Of a DNA stretch of 64,000 bases, positions 19,825 through 29,796 are shown one piece after another; position 1 is the stretch's first letter; each line of letters starts with the position of its first letter. The stretch lies in the NCBI GenBank assembly GCA_900318885.1, contig ONMN01000003.1:62001-126000 (forward strand). The letters are read 5' to 3'. Under the pieces are notes generated by a model, which was given only the letters and a program-made list of their open reading frames with translations, made no database searches and was not told the DNA's origin. This DNA is from an uncultured Prevotellaceae bacterium. GTDB taxonomy: Bacteria; Bacteroidota; Bacteroidia; Bacteroidales; Bacteroidaceae. Both the position numbers and the translations under genes were made by a program.

Positions 19825-20916
19825 ATGATAAAGAAGCATTTTTTCCTTATTCTCGCCTTGATGTGCGTGGTGGCACAAGGGCCATTGCTGACATCGTGCA
19901 GCAAGGATGATGATAAGAAATCGGTAACACCGCCAACACCGAAAGAGTATTTCACCCTGTGGAACCAGTGTGAGGCACTGACGACGCTGAAGGCGTATGT
20001 CGAGGACGTAACTAACCCGAACTCCAGCAACTACATCAAGGAGGAGGACCGCATTGCCACGTTCGACATGGACGGCACGTTCATCGGCGAGCTCTATCCT
20101 ACCTACTTTGAATATAACCTATTGGAATACAGAGCCTTGGACGATCCAACGTACAAGGACAAGGCTCCCGCTGATGTGCGCCAGGCAGCACAGAACATCC
20201 GCGACTTCGTGCGTAACGGCACGCCGCTGCCCGACCACTTCGACATGATTCATGCCTATGCAGCCGCCAAGGCATACGCTGGCATGACGCTCGCCGAGTT
20301 CGACACCTACGTAAAAAAATATGCCGCCACGCAGGCTAACGGATTCAAAGGGATGACCTACGCCGAGAGCTTCTACAAGCCTATGCTGGAGGTCTTCGAC
20401 TATCTGAAGGACAACGGTTTCACCTATTACGTCGTGTCCGGTTCCGACCGCTTCATCTGCCGCTCCCTGGTCGAATCATTAGGCATCGAGCCCAACAGGG
20501 TCATTGGCATGGACGTATGCCTCAGTTCCAACAAACAGGGCGATAACGTCGGTGTCGACTACACCATGGGCAAGGATGAGTATCTGATACGCACGGACAG
20601 CCTCATCATCAAGAATCTGAAGACCAACAAGGTGCGGCAGATCAGTCAGGAGATTGGCAAGCAGCCCGTATTGTCGTTCGGCAACAGCAGCGGCGACTGT
20701 GCCATGCACAACTACTGCATGGGCAACCCGAAGTACCGCACCGCCACCTTCATGCTCGTGGCTGATGACGATGCCCGCGACCATGCCGACCTTGCAGAGG
20801 GTGCCCGTCGTGAGGCGAAATGGCGCGAGGCCGGATACACCGTCATCTCCATGAAGAATGACTTCAAGACCATCTACGGCTACAGCGTGGAAAAAACAGA
20901 CTTCACCTTCCAATAA
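19825..20916 (+). CDS. HAD-superfamily phosphatase lipoprotein
   Basis: 363 residues with a signal peptide and lipobox LLTSC. HAD motif I is FDMDGTF, motif II is YVVSGSDRF, motif III/IV region is PVLSFGNSSGD. This arrangement matches phosphoserine-phosphatase-like haloacid dehalogenase hydrolases; being exported, it probably hydrolyses phosphate esters outside the cytoplasm. The substrate is unknown. Its stop overlaps the start of the histidine kinase gene by one base (TAATG), so the two are translated together, and both signal peptides share a C-x-VAQG segment. Confidence 0.85.
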   Translation: MIKKHFFLILALMCVVAQGPLLTSCSKDDDKKSVTPPTPKEYFTLWNQCEALTTLKAYVEDVTNPNSSNYIKEEDRIATFDMDGTFIGELYPTYFEYNLLEYRALDDPTYKDKAPADVRQAAQNIRDFVRNGTPLPDHFDMIHAYAAAKAYAGMTLAEFDTYVKKYAATQANGFKGMTYAESFYKPMLEVFDYLKDNGFTYYVVSGSDRFICRSLVESLGIEPNRVIGMDVCLSSNKQGDNVGVDYTMGKDEYLIRTDSLIIKNLKTNKVRQISQEIGKQPVLSFGNSSGDCAMHNYCMGNPKYRTATFMLVADDDARDHADLAEGARREAKWREAGYTVISMKNDFKTIYGYSVEKTDFTFQ

Positions 20917-22706
20917 TGAAAAAGACGTTATCAGTTCTTCTCATCCTGCTGTGCGCAGTTGCACAGGGGGCATGGGCGACAGAGGAGAGTAAGAAGGCCT
21001 CGCAAATGTACCGTCAGTTCCGTATGCTCTATGACAAGGGGGACGACAGTGCTTTCTACCAGCATGCACATGCCTTCGAAGAATTTCTGAAGAGCACGAA
21101 GGACTGGAAGTCGTACTATAAGATAAAAACCAACGAGGGTTTCTACGACATCAAGCAGAAACATCTGTTCCGTGCCATCGTGACAGCTCAGTATCTGGAT
21201 GCTGATGCCAGGAAGAACAAGGACGTGGAGTATTATTACCTCGCCACGGCCCTAATGGGAAACATCTATCGCGCCTCGCACGACACCCGCAAGGCAGAAG
21301 AGTATTTCGTCCAGGCACTCAACGAAGTAGACGACCGCGACCCCAAGTTTACAATGGTTACCCTGCGTGACTTGGCCCAGTTGCTTTGTATTAAGGAACC
21401 CGCTAGGGCTATCGAATACGTCACGCAGGCGGAACAGCTCGCAACGAAGAGGGAGGACATGGACAACCTTTCGCTTTCGAAGGGCATCAAGCTTTATGTC
21501 CAGTTTCTCAATGGTTACAGGGCAGATTTCGAGAACACCTGGCGTGAGTATGAGCAACTGCGCCAGCAAGGCGATACGACATTCAATCACCAGTATGACA
21601 ATATGGTGGAGATAGCCCGTCTCACCTTCGACGGTGCCTACCAGAAAGCCATCGACAAACTGAAGGAAGGCCGTGTCTATGTCGATAGTTCGCTGGTAGC
21701 TGCAACTATCTACCATAATGCCGGAGATATTGACAACAGTATCATGGCCATGAATCACAAGATCTTCGAAATGGATTCTGTGTTCAGTCTCATCCAGGAT
21801 GCCCACTACAATCAAATGGCTACGGGGCGGTCGCTGATGAGGACGCGCGAGGAGGCTATGGAACATAAGAAATCGGTGAGCCGTCTCACCAATTGGATCA
21901 TAGGCATCTGTGTGGCCTTCTTGATTATCTATATCATGGGACGTCGCCGCCTAACGCGTATCATCTGGGATAAGAACAAGAAACTGAAGGTCGCCCTCGA
22001 ACGAGCCGAGGAGTCGAGCCACATGAAGTCGGCATTCATCAACAACATGAGTCACGAAATACGCACGCCCCTGAATGCCATTGGAGGATTCTCCAGCGTG
22101 CTTTGCCAGCCGGGTATCGAACTGAGCGAAGAGGAGAAGAAAAACATGCGGGAACACATCACCTATAATGTCGATCTCATCACCACCATTGTCAACGAGG
22201 TGCTGGAACTGTCGAAGAGTGAGAGCGAGAAGAGCCGACGTCCTGATTCGGAAATGACGGATGTCGCAATCAACGACCTATGCCGTAAACTGCTGCATTC
22301 AAGGGCTGACGACTCCCATGAGGGTGTAGAGACGCTATTCACGACCGATGTAACCGACGGTTTCACGGTGCATACGCACCCATCTACCGTGAACCGTATC
22401 TTGACGCATCTCTTTGATAATGCCCAGAAATTCACAGAGAAGGGTCATATCGAACTGCGTTGCGAATATGACAAGGGCGTCCGTCAGATACGTTTGGTTG
22501 TGGAGGACACCGGTGTAGGTATCAATCCTGAGGACAGGGACCGTATTTTCGGCCGTTTCGAGAAGGCATCAGACAATTTCAAGGAAGGTATCGGCCTCGG
22601 TCTGGCTATCAGTCAGCGACTCGCCAGTTCAATAGGCGGAGAAATCACCCTCGACGCAGCATATACCGACGGATGCAGGTTCATCCTCTCGATACCGAAA
22701 CTTTGA
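20916..22706 (+). CDS. orphan sensor histidine kinase with a periplasmic TPR region
   Basis: 596 residues: signal peptide (to about 22), a helical TPR-like sensor region (about 30-320, for example ATALMGNIYRASHDTRKAEEYF), one membrane helix (WIIGICVAFLIIYIMG, about 328-345), a coiled linker, the HisKA H-box MSHEIRTPLNAIGGF (His380), and HATPase_c with LFDNAQKFTEKG, DTGVGINPED and GIGLGLAISQRLA. It autophosphorylates and passes the phosphate to a response regulator. None is encoded nearby and there is no fused receiver domain, so the partner is elsewhere. Coupling with a HAD phosphatase lipoprotein suggests a shared signal. Confidence 0.92.
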   Translation: MKKTLSVLLILLCAVAQGAWATEESKKASQMYRQFRMLYDKGDDSAFYQHAHAFEEFLKSTKDWKSYYKIKTNEGFYDIKQKHLFRAIVTAQYLDADARKNKDVEYYYLATALMGNIYRASHDTRKAEEYFVQALNEVDDRDPKFTMVTLRDLAQLLCIKEPARAIEYVTQAEQLATKREDMDNLSLSKGIKLYVQFLNGYRADFENTWREYEQLRQQGDTTFNHQYDNMVEIARLTFDGAYQKAIDKLKEGRVYVDSSLVAATIYHNAGDIDNSIMAMNHKIFEMDSVFSLIQDAHYNQMATGRSLMRTREEAMEHKKSVSRLTNWIIGICVAFLIIYIMGRRRLTRIIWDKNKKLKVALERAEESSHMKSAFINNMSHEIRTPLNAIGGFSSVLCQPGIELSEEEKKNMREHITYNVDLITTIVNEVLELSKSESEKSRRPDSEMTDVAINDLCRKLLHSRADDSHEGVETLFTTDVTDGFTVHTHPSTVNRILTHLFDNAQKFTEKGHIELRCEYDKGVRQIRLVVEDTGVGINPEDRDRIFGRFEKASDNFKEGIGLGLAISQRLASSIGGEITLDAAYTDGCRFILSIPKL

Positions 22707-22741
22707 CCGGCAACGTAGAATGTAAAATATTGTTAAATCCT

Positions 22742-22771
22742 TTTGTGTTTCAGAAATAATCCGTAAATTTG
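22742..22771 (+). promoter_or_regulatory. Bacteroidetes-type promoter TTTG-N18-TAAATTTG
   Basis: TTTG at 22742-22745, TAAATTTG at 22764-22771, 29 bases before the phosphorylase ATG. Confidence 0.7.
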
Positions 22772-22799
22772 TAGTCCAAAAACTAACCTGTAAAAAGAT

Positions 22800-25370
22800 A
22801 TGAAAATAAAAGCTGACTACGTAAACGAACCGCAGTGGAAGATTTTGACTGTGAAGGCTACGCTGCCTGAGGAATTGAAGTGTTTGGACGAAATGGCCCA
22901 CAACATGTGGTGGGTGTGGAACCACGAGGCGCGCGACCTGTTCCGCGACATCGACACCGACCTCTATCATACCACGAGGCACAACCCCGTGATGCTGTTG
23001 GAACAACTAACGTTCGACCGCAAGGGAGAAATCCTGAAGGACAAGGCACTGATGAAGCGCATCAAAGACGTTTACGCAAAGTTCCGTAAGTACATGGACG
23101 TGAAGCCCGACACCAAACGTCCGTCAGTCGCTTACTTCTGCATGGAGTATGGCATTCACTCGGCCCTGAAGATCTACAGTGGCGGTCTGGGTATGCTGGC
23201 CGGTGACTATGTGAAGGAGGCTTCCGACTCTAACGTCGATATGTGTGCCATTGGTTTCCTGTATCGCTACGGATACTTCACCCAGAGCCTGACGATGGAC
23301 GGACAACAGGTGGCCAACTACGAAGCCCAGAACTTCGGTTCGCTACCCATCGAGCGTCAGCTGGACGAGGACGGCAATCCGCTGGTGATTGACGTGCCCT
23401 ATATGGACTTTTATGTACACGCATACGTCTGGCGTGTCAACGTTGGTCGTGTGAAGCTCTATCTGCTGGACACCGACAACGAGATGAACTCCGAGTTCGA
23501 CAAGTCGATCACCCACTCGCTGTATGGCGGTGACTGGGAGAACCGACTGAAGCAGGAAATCCTGCTCGGTATCGGTGGTATGCTGCTGTTGAAGAGACTC
23601 GGTATCAAGAAGGATGTCTATCACTGCAACGAGGGTCATGCTGCGCTCTGCAACCTGCAGCGCCTGTGCGACTATATCGAGGAGGGACTGACCTTCAACC
23701 AGGCTCTGGAGCTGGTTCGTGCCAGTGGTCTCTATACCGTTCATACTCCTGTTCCCGCTGGTCACGACTACTTTGAGGAGGGCTTGTTTGGCAAGTACAT
23801 GGGTGGCTATCCCGCCAAACTCGGTATCACGTGGGACGAATTTATCGGCATGGGCCGTACCAATCCCGACGACAAGGGCGAGAAGTTCTGCATGTCGACC
23901 TTTGCCTGCAACACCTGTCAGGAGGTCAATGGCGTGTCAAAGCTGCACGGCTGGGTGTCGCAGAAGATGTTCGCACCTATCTGGTCAGGCTACTTCCCGG
24001 AGGAGAACCATGTGGGCTATGTGACCAACGGTGTCCACTTCCCCACCTGGGTAGCTACAAGATGGTTAGAGAATATCTACAATAAGTATCTTGATCCTGA
24101 TTTCATGACAGACCAGTCGAATGAGGAGCGGTGGAAGGGCATCTATGACTGTCCCGACGAGGAACTCTGGAAGCACCGCTTGCTCATGAAGAAGAATCTG
24201 GTATTTTATATCGAGAAACAGCTGAATGCCACGTGGCTGAAGAGACAGAACGACCCCAGTCGTATCACTAAGTTGGCGGAGCGCTTTAATCCCAATGCAC
24301 TGATTATCGGCTTCTGCCGACGCTTTGCTACCTATAAGCGTGCACACCTGCTGTTCACAGACCTCAACCGTCTGTCGAAAATCGTAAACAATCCGGAGCG
24401 TCCGGTGGTGTTCCTCTTTGCCGGAAAGGCCCATCCTGCCGACGGTGCCGGACAGGGACTCATCAAGCAAATATTCGATATTTCCCAGCGTGATGAATTC
24501 CAGGGAAAAGTTATCTTCGTAGAGGACTACGACTTCCTGCTGGCTCGAAGACTCGTATCGGGTGTGGATATCTGGATGAACACCCCAACACGTCCAATGG
24601 AGGCCTCAGGTACCTCGGGCGAGAAGGCCGAGATGAACGGTGTGGTGAACCTGTCGGTGAAGGACGGCTGGTGGTTGGAAGGCTATCGTGAGGGTGCCGG
24701 ATGGGCATTGACCGAGAAGCGTACCTACGATAATCAGGGCTATCAGGATCAGCTCGACGCCGCCACTATCTACAGTCTGCTGGAGAACGAGATCATCCCA
24801 CTCTACTACGACATGGACAAAAAGGGCGTTTCAAAGGGTTGGTGTAAGGTCATCAAGAACTCCATCGCTCAGATAGCACCACACTACACGATGAAGCGTC
24901 AGTTGGACGACTACTATTCGAAGTTCTATGAGAAGGAGGCCAAGCGCTTCAAGGAACTCTCCAAGAACGACAACCGCCTGGCGAAGGACATTGCTCAGTG
25001 GAAGGAGACAGTGGCTGAGCGCTGGGACAGCATCAACGTGGTCTCCTGCGAATGGGATTTCCCGACCACAGGCGGCATGACCGGTCAAAAGTATCATTTG
25101 AAATATGTCATCAACGAACAGGGGCTTGACGACGCCATCGGTTTGGAACTGGTGAACGTCAGCACCGACAAGAACGGCGAGGAGCGCGTGTTCCATGTAG
25201 AGCCGCTGAAGATGACAGGGCACGAGGGCAACAACTATACCTTCGAGGCCACAGTGGAGCCCAAGCAGTTCGGTGAGTACAAGACTGCCATCCGCATGTA
25301 TCCGAAGAACAAGCACCTGCCACATCGCCAGGACTTCTGCTACACAAGGTGGCTGAACCTGCCGGAGTAA
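22800..25370 (+). CDS. glgP: alpha-glucan (glycogen/maltodextrin) phosphorylase, GT35
   Basis: 856 residues, the short bacterial/archaeal type of phosphorylase. It releases glucose-1-phosphate from alpha-1,4-glucans using phosphate and PLP. The N-terminal part has a DUF3417-type segment ([17 protein letters not shown]), then YFCMEYGIH, the glycine loop [29 protein letters not shown], and FAGKAHPAD; the PLP lysine lies in [14 protein letters not shown] (Lys609). The usual Met before the Lys is Glu here. It has its own promoter and no glycogen-synthesis gene beside it. It acts in the cytoplasm. Confidence 0.93.
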   Translation: MKIKADYVNEPQWKILTVKATLPEELKCLDEMAHNMWWVWNHEARDLFRDIDTDLYHTTRHNPVMLLEQLTFDRKGEILKDKALMKRIKDVYAKFRKYMDVKPDTKRPSVAYFCMEYGIHSALKIYSGGLGMLAGDYVKEASDSNVDMCAIGFLYRYGYFTQSLTMDGQQVANYEAQNFGSLPIERQLDEDGNPLVIDVPYMDFYVHAYVWRVNVGRVKLYLLDTDNEMNSEFDKSITHSLYGGDWENRLKQEILLGIGGMLLLKRLGIKKDVYHCNEGHAALCNLQRLCDYIEEGLTFNQALELVRASGLYTVHTPVPAGHDYFEEGLFGKYMGGYPAKLGITWDEFIGMGRTNPDDKGEKFCMSTFACNTCQEVNGVSKLHGWVSQKMFAPIWSGYFPEENHVGYVTNGVHFPTWVATRWLENIYNKYLDPDFMTDQSNEERWKGIYDCPDEELWKHRLLMKKNLVFYIEKQLNATWLKRQNDPSRITKLAERFNPNALIIGFCRRFATYKRAHLLFTDLNRLSKIVNNPERPVVFLFAGKAHPADGAGQGLIKQIFDISQRDEFQGKVIFVEDYDFLLARRLVSGVDIWMNTPTRPMEASGTSGEKAEMNGVVNLSVKDGWWLEGYREGAGWALTEKRTYDNQGYQDQLDAATIYSLLENEIIPLYYDMDKKGVSKGWCKVIKNSIAQIAPHYTMKRQLDDYYSKFYEKEAKRFKELSKNDNRLAKDIAQWKETVAERWDSINVVSCEWDFPTTGGMTGQKYHLKYVINEQGLDDAIGLELVNVSTDKNGEERVFHVEPLKMTGHEGNNYTFEATVEPKQFGEYKTAIRMYPKNKHLPHRQDFCYTRWLNLPE

Positions 25371-25380
25371 TCAGTTCAAA

Positions 25381-25415
25381 ATTGACAATTGACAATTGAT
25401 AATTGATAATTCATA
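25381..25415. repeat. heptamer tandem repeat ATTGACA/ATTGATA x5
   Basis: Two ATTGACA, two ATTGATA and one ATTCATA unit immediately after the phosphorylase stop and before the efflux adaptor ATG at 25430. Confidence 0.9.
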
Positions 25416-25429
25416 TAATAGACAAGAAA

Positions 25430-26554
25430 ATGAAAAGAAAGAATGTTTTGACGTGGGCAATGATGCTCGGCGCAGTGGTCGGACTGACGGCGTGCGGCGG
25501 CGAACTGCCTCAGGCTACGATGACATCGTATAAGACGGTGACAGTGAAGAAAGAGGACATTACGGTGCCCATCAAGTTTAGTGCAAAACTCAAAGGCGAG
25601 ACTGACGTGACCATCACGCCTCAGGTGAGCGGACAACTGATGAGAATCTGCGTGACCGAGGGTGACCAGGTGAAGAAGGGCCAGGTGCTTTTCGTCATCG
25701 ACCAGCGCGACGCCCAGTTGGAGCTGGAGTCGGCTCAAGCCAACCTGCAGGCTGCCATTGCACAGGAGAACAGTGCGAAAATCGAGTACGAGTCGAACAA
25801 GAATCTGTATGAGAAGAAGATTGTGAGCAAATATACTTTTGAGACAGCCCAGAACTCCTACGAGCAGGCTAAGGCATCGGTGATACAGTATAGGGCACAG
25901 GTGAACCGTGCGAAAGTGAACCTGGGCTACTGCACCATTACCGCACCTGTGACGGGCAGCATCGGTGATATCACCGTTCGTACGGGCGATCAGGTGTCGC
26001 CGTCAACCTATCTGACCACAGTGAGCGGCAACGCGAATATGGATGCTGAATTCTCGCTGCCGGAAACGATTCTGTCAATGATGCTCTCTGAAGGTTTCAG
26101 TACGGATCCCAGTGTGCTTGCAAAGTTGTCGCCCGAAATTGGATTTATCATGAAGAACGGCACGGAGTATGAGCAAAAGGGCAAGCTTACCAGAGCTACG
26201 GGCGTGGTGAATGCTACAACTGGTACTATCTCGCTGAAGGCTACGTTCCCCAACCCCAAGGGCCAGCTCTATTCAGGTATGCAGGGTAATATTGTGATTC
26301 CTCTGAAAGAAAAGGCCGTCATGGTGATTCCGCAGGAGGCTGTCGTGAAGCTGCAGGACAAACAGCAGGTGTATAAGGTACAGGCAGACAGCACAGTAAC
26401 ATCTGTAGAGGTGACGACACAGGACATCTATGATGGCGAGCACTATATTGCGTTGACTGGTCTGAACGAGGGTGACAAGATTGTGACCGTAGGTGCCAAC
26501 AACCTGCATGAAGGACAGAAGGTACTTTTCCCGGCTGCACCGGAAAAGAAGTGA
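25430..26554 (+). CDS. RND efflux periplasmic adaptor (membrane fusion protein)
   Basis: 374 residues starting MKRKNVLTWAMM with lipobox VGLTAC. Barrel-sandwich hybrid halves ITPQVSGQLMRICVTEGDQVKKGQVLFVID and CTITAPVTGSIGDITVRTGDQV flank a helical hairpin (about 85-145), as in AcrA/MexA. The stop codon lies within the first unit of a GTGAAAA tandem repeat. It links the inner-membrane pump of the next gene to the outer-membrane factor. The start at 25430 is chosen over 25403, which is close to the repeat and lacks the lipoprotein signal at the N-terminus. Confidence 0.93.
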   Translation: MKRKNVLTWAMMLGAVVGLTACGGELPQATMTSYKTVTVKKEDITVPIKFSAKLKGETDVTITPQVSGQLMRICVTEGDQVKKGQVLFVIDQRDAQLELESAQANLQAAIAQENSAKIEYESNKNLYEKKIVSKYTFETAQNSYEQAKASVIQYRAQVNRAKVNLGYCTITAPVTGSIGDITVRTGDQVSPSTYLTTVSGNANMDAEFSLPETILSMMLSEGFSTDPSVLAKLSPEIGFIMKNGTEYEQKGKLTRATGVVNATTGTISLKATFPNPKGQLYSGMQGNIVIPLKEKAVMVIPQEAVVKLQDKQQVYKVQADSTVTSVEVTTQDIYDGEHYIALTGLNEGDKIVTVGANNLHEGQKVLFPAAPEKK

Positions 26555-26578
26555 AAAGTGAATAGTGAAAAGTGAAAA
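26551..26578. repeat. heptamer tandem repeat GTGAAAA/GTGAATA x4
   Basis: Four units between the adaptor and pump genes; the first unit provides the adaptor stop codon TGA. Confidence 0.88.
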
Positions 26579-26593
26579 ATTTGCTACCGCTTT

Positions 26594-29500
26594 ATGAAGA
26601 ACAATATATTTATCAATAGGTACGTGATGGCGTGTGCCATCAGTATCGTATTGGCGCTGGTGGGCTTCATCTCGATGAGCTCGCTGCCCATCGAGCAATA
26701 TCCGAACATCGCACCTCCGCAAGTGGAGGTTACGGCCTACTATATGGGTGCTGACCCCAAAACCATCATCCAGTCTGTGATCTCCCCCTTGGAGGAAAGT
26801 ATCAATGGTGTGGACGGTATGGACTATATGGTATCGAAGGCCACCTCAACGGGTACCGCGACCATCGACGTGTATTTCAAGCAGGGTGTTGACCCAGACA
26901 TCGCTACGGTGAACGTGCAGAACCGTGTGTCGAAGGCTCAGTCGCAGCTGCCTTCTGCCGTTGTCAATATGGGTATTGAGACAGAAAAACGCCAGAGCAG
27001 TATTCTGCGCATCATCGGTATTCAATGTACGAACGGCAAGTATAGCGACGACTTCGTGTCAAACTATGTAGATATCAATATCAAGCCGCGTATGCAGCGT
27101 ATCTTTGGTGTGGGCTCTGTGACGTCGTTAGGTAACACCTATGCCCTGCGTGTCTGGATGAAACCCGACGTGCTGGCACAATACGGTCTGACTCCCGACG
27201 ATATCAGCACAGCCATCAACAGCCAGAGTTTCGTGACCTCTTTAGGCAACTTCGGTGAGCAATCAGATAACAAATACCAGTACTCGATGGAGTATAAGGG
27301 TACGCTGAAGGAGATTGATGAGTTCAACGACATCGTCATCAAGACCACCGACGGCGGTCACGTGCTGCACCTGAAAGACGTGGCAGAAGTGGAGATTGGT
27401 GCAAAGACCTACAGTTTCAAGTCTAATATCAGCGGCCAGCCGGGTACCTTCATGCTGATTTTCCAGTCACCAGGCTCCAATGCCACGGAGGTGAACCAGC
27501 GCATCGACCAGATGTGCGAGGAGATGAAGGCCACGATGCCTGACGGACTGGAATTCGTCACCTTGATGAACGCCGACGACTTCCTCTTTGCGGCCATCCA
27601 TAATGTGGTGGAAACGCTCGTCATCGCTATCATTCTGGTGATTCTGGTGGTGTTCTTCTTCCTGCAGAACGTCAAGGCAACGATTATCCCCAGTATCTCG
27701 GTGATTGTGTCACTGATGGGTACCTTTGTCATCGTCACCTTGGCTGGATTCTCGCTGAACCTGCTGACGCTGTTCGCGCTGGTGCTGGCCATCGGTACGG
27801 TGGTAGATGATGCCATTGTGGTCGTCGAGGCCGTGATGGCAAAGATGGAGAATGGTATCACCGATGCCAAGGAAGCTACGCGCCAGGCTGTCGGCGAAGT
27901 GTCGATGGCGGTATTCTCGTGTACGCTCGTCTTCATGGCAGTGTTCATTCCCGTAACCTTTATCTCCGGTACGTCGGGTACGTTCTTCACACAGTTCGGT
28001 ATCACCATCGCCTCGGCAGTAGGTCTGTCGTGTCTGCAGGCGCTGACTACGTGTCCTGCCCTTTGTGCCATCATGTTGAAGGTGACGGAGGACAAGAAGG
28101 ATGGCGGAAAGTCGCTGCTCTACTACACCAAGAAAGCCTACGACGCCAGCTATAATGCCCTTTTCGACAAATACAGCAAGGGGGTGAAGAAGTTCATCAA
28201 GCGTCCAGGTGTGTCTTGGATATTAATGGGCATTGCTGCCGCGCTGCTTGTATTCTTTATGATGAAACTGCCGTCGGGCCTCGTGCCACAGGAAGACCAG
28301 GGTATGTTCATGGTTGAGGTGGATGCACCGGAAGGTTACACATTGGAGCAGACCTACGACCTGCTGCAGCAGGTGGAGGAGAAAGTGAAGGTTATTCCCG
28401 AAATGGAGAGCTATGCCATGGTGAGCGGCTACGGTCTGATCTCAGGTCAGGGTTCCAGCTATGGCTTCATGGTTATCCGTCTGAAGAACTGGGAAGAGCG
28501 TTCGGGTATAGAACACTACATAGATGCGGTTATGTATCGTTTCTATATGTCGTGTGCGGACATCAAGAATGCCACGGTCATTCCGTTCCAGATGCCCCAG
28601 ATTCCGGGCTATGGTACGAGCAGCAACGTGAACCTCGTGGTAGAGGACCCCACCGACGGCGACCTGTCGGAGTTCTCTAAGAAGACCGACCAGTTCCTGG
28701 CGAAGCTCATGGAGCGCAAGGAAGTAAGTATGGCTATGTCCACTTACTCGGAGAAATTCCCGAAATTCCGTGTTGAAGTGGATCCCACCCAGTGCAGCCG
28801 CGCCGGCTTGTCAGCCAAGGAAGTGCTGAGCACGCTCGGCAACTACTGTAGTGGTTCGTATATCGCCAACTACAATCAGTTCGGTAAGGTGTACCAGTTG
28901 TGGACTGCCGCAGCCCCTGAGTATCGTCTCGACCCCACGTCGCTCAACAATATCTTCGTGAAGACGAGCAGCGGAAAGATGGCACCCCTCTCAGAGTTCA
29001 TTTCACTGACGGAGATTGTCGGTCCGTCGAACAACCAGCACTTCAACCTGTTCTCAAGTATTGAGTGTCAGGTAGCTCCTGCCAGCGGCTATAGCGAGGG
29101 TCAGGTGCAGGAGGTCATTAAAGAGGTGTTCCGTCAGGAGATGCCCAATACGGCTACGTATGAGTACAGCAGTATGTCGCGTGAGACCGCTGAGGCAGCT
29201 GGTTCGAATACCACTACGCTCATCTACTGTATCTGTATCGTCCTCATCTACCTGATTATGGGATCGTTGTATAACTCATGGTTTACGCCGTGGGCCGTGC
29301 TGCTCAGTATCCCGTTCGGTCTGATGGGTGCCTTCGCCGTCGTCTGGCTTTGTGCTAACATTGGCTTCCCAGGTATGGAGAACAATGTTTATGTGCAGAC
29401 TGGTGTCGTCATGCTGATTGGACTGTTGGCCAAGACCGCCATCCTGATTACCGAGGTGGCCTCCGAGCACCGTAAACATGGTATGGGTATTAGTGAAGCA

Positions 29501-29779
29501 GCCTTCTTAGCTTGTCAGGAGCGTCTGCGCCCCATTCTGATGACTGTTATCTGTATGGTTGTCGGTATGATTCCGCTCGCCATTGCCAGCGGTGCCGGTG
29601 CTAATGGTAACCGTGCCCTTGCCATGTGTGTCATCGGAGGTATGGTAGTTGGTACCATAGCATTGCTCTTCGTCGTTCCTGCGTTCTATATCATCTTCCA
29701 GAAGCTGCATGATAAGTTCCAGGGCAGCACAGTAGAAGTTGTAGAAGCTGTAGAAGCAGTAGAAGAGGTAAAAGAGTAA
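26594..29779 (+). CDS. RND efflux pump, AcrB/HAE1 family
   Basis: 1061 residues with the typical two-fold layout: membrane helix near 10-30, porter segments, a cluster of helices about 340-540 including the proton-relay region VVDDAIVVVEAV, a second porter domain, and the second helix cluster (about 865-1030, ending CVIGGMVVGTIALLFVVPAFYI). Exports drugs, bile-like or other amphipathic compounds using the proton gradient; the substrate is not predictable. The C-terminal tail VEVVEAVEAVEEVKE is encoded by a GTAGAAGNN tandem repeat and is not family sequence. Confidence 0.95.
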   Translation: MKNNIFINRYVMACAISIVLALVGFISMSSLPIEQYPNIAPPQVEVTAYYMGADPKTIIQSVISPLEESINGVDGMDYMVSKATSTGTATIDVYFKQGVDPDIATVNVQNRVSKAQSQLPSAVVNMGIETEKRQSSILRIIGIQCTNGKYSDDFVSNYVDINIKPRMQRIFGVGSVTSLGNTYALRVWMKPDVLAQYGLTPDDISTAINSQSFVTSLGNFGEQSDNKYQYSMEYKGTLKEIDEFNDIVIKTTDGGHVLHLKDVAEVEIGAKTYSFKSNISGQPGTFMLIFQSPGSNATEVNQRIDQMCEEMKATMPDGLEFVTLMNADDFLFAAIHNVVETLVIAIILVILVVFFFLQNVKATIIPSISVIVSLMGTFVIVTLAGFSLNLLTLFALVLAIGTVVDDAIVVVEAVMAKMENGITDAKEATRQAVGEVSMAVFSCTLVFMAVFIPVTFISGTSGTFFTQFGITIASAVGLSCLQALTTCPALCAIMLKVTEDKKDGGKSLLYYTKKAYDASYNALFDKYSKGVKKFIKRPGVSWILMGIAAALLVFFMMKLPSGLVPQEDQGMFMVEVDAPEGYTLEQTYDLLQQVEEKVKVIPEMESYAMVSGYGLISGQGSSYGFMVIRLKNWEERSGIEHYIDAVMYRFYMSCADIKNATVIPFQMPQIPGYGTSSNVNLVVEDPTDGDLSEFSKKTDQFLAKLMERKEVSMAMSTYSEKFPKFRVEVDPTQCSRAGLSAKEVLSTLGNYCSGSYIANYNQFGKVYQLWTAAAPEYRLDPTSLNNIFVKTSSGKMAPLSEFISLTEIVGPSNNQHFNLFSSIECQVAPASGYSEGQVQEVIKEVFRQEMPNTATYEYSSMSRETAEAAGSNTTTLIYCICIVLIYLIMGSLYNSWFTPWAVLLSIPFGLMGAFAVVWLCANIGFPGMENNVYVQTGVVMLIGLLAKTAILITEVASEHRKHGMGISEAAFLACQERLRPILMTVICMVVGMIPLAIASGAGANGNRALAMCVIGGMVVGTIALLFVVPAFYIIFQKLHDKFQGSTVEVVEAVEAVEEVKE

Positions 29780-29796
29780 AAAGGTAAAAAGGTAAA
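29732..29796. repeat. tandem repeats GTAGAAGNN and GGTAAAAA at the end of the RND pump gene
   Basis: Four 9-base GTAGAAGNN units (29732-29767) run into three GGTAAAA-type units across the stop codon and up to the next ATG at 29797. Confidence 0.85.
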
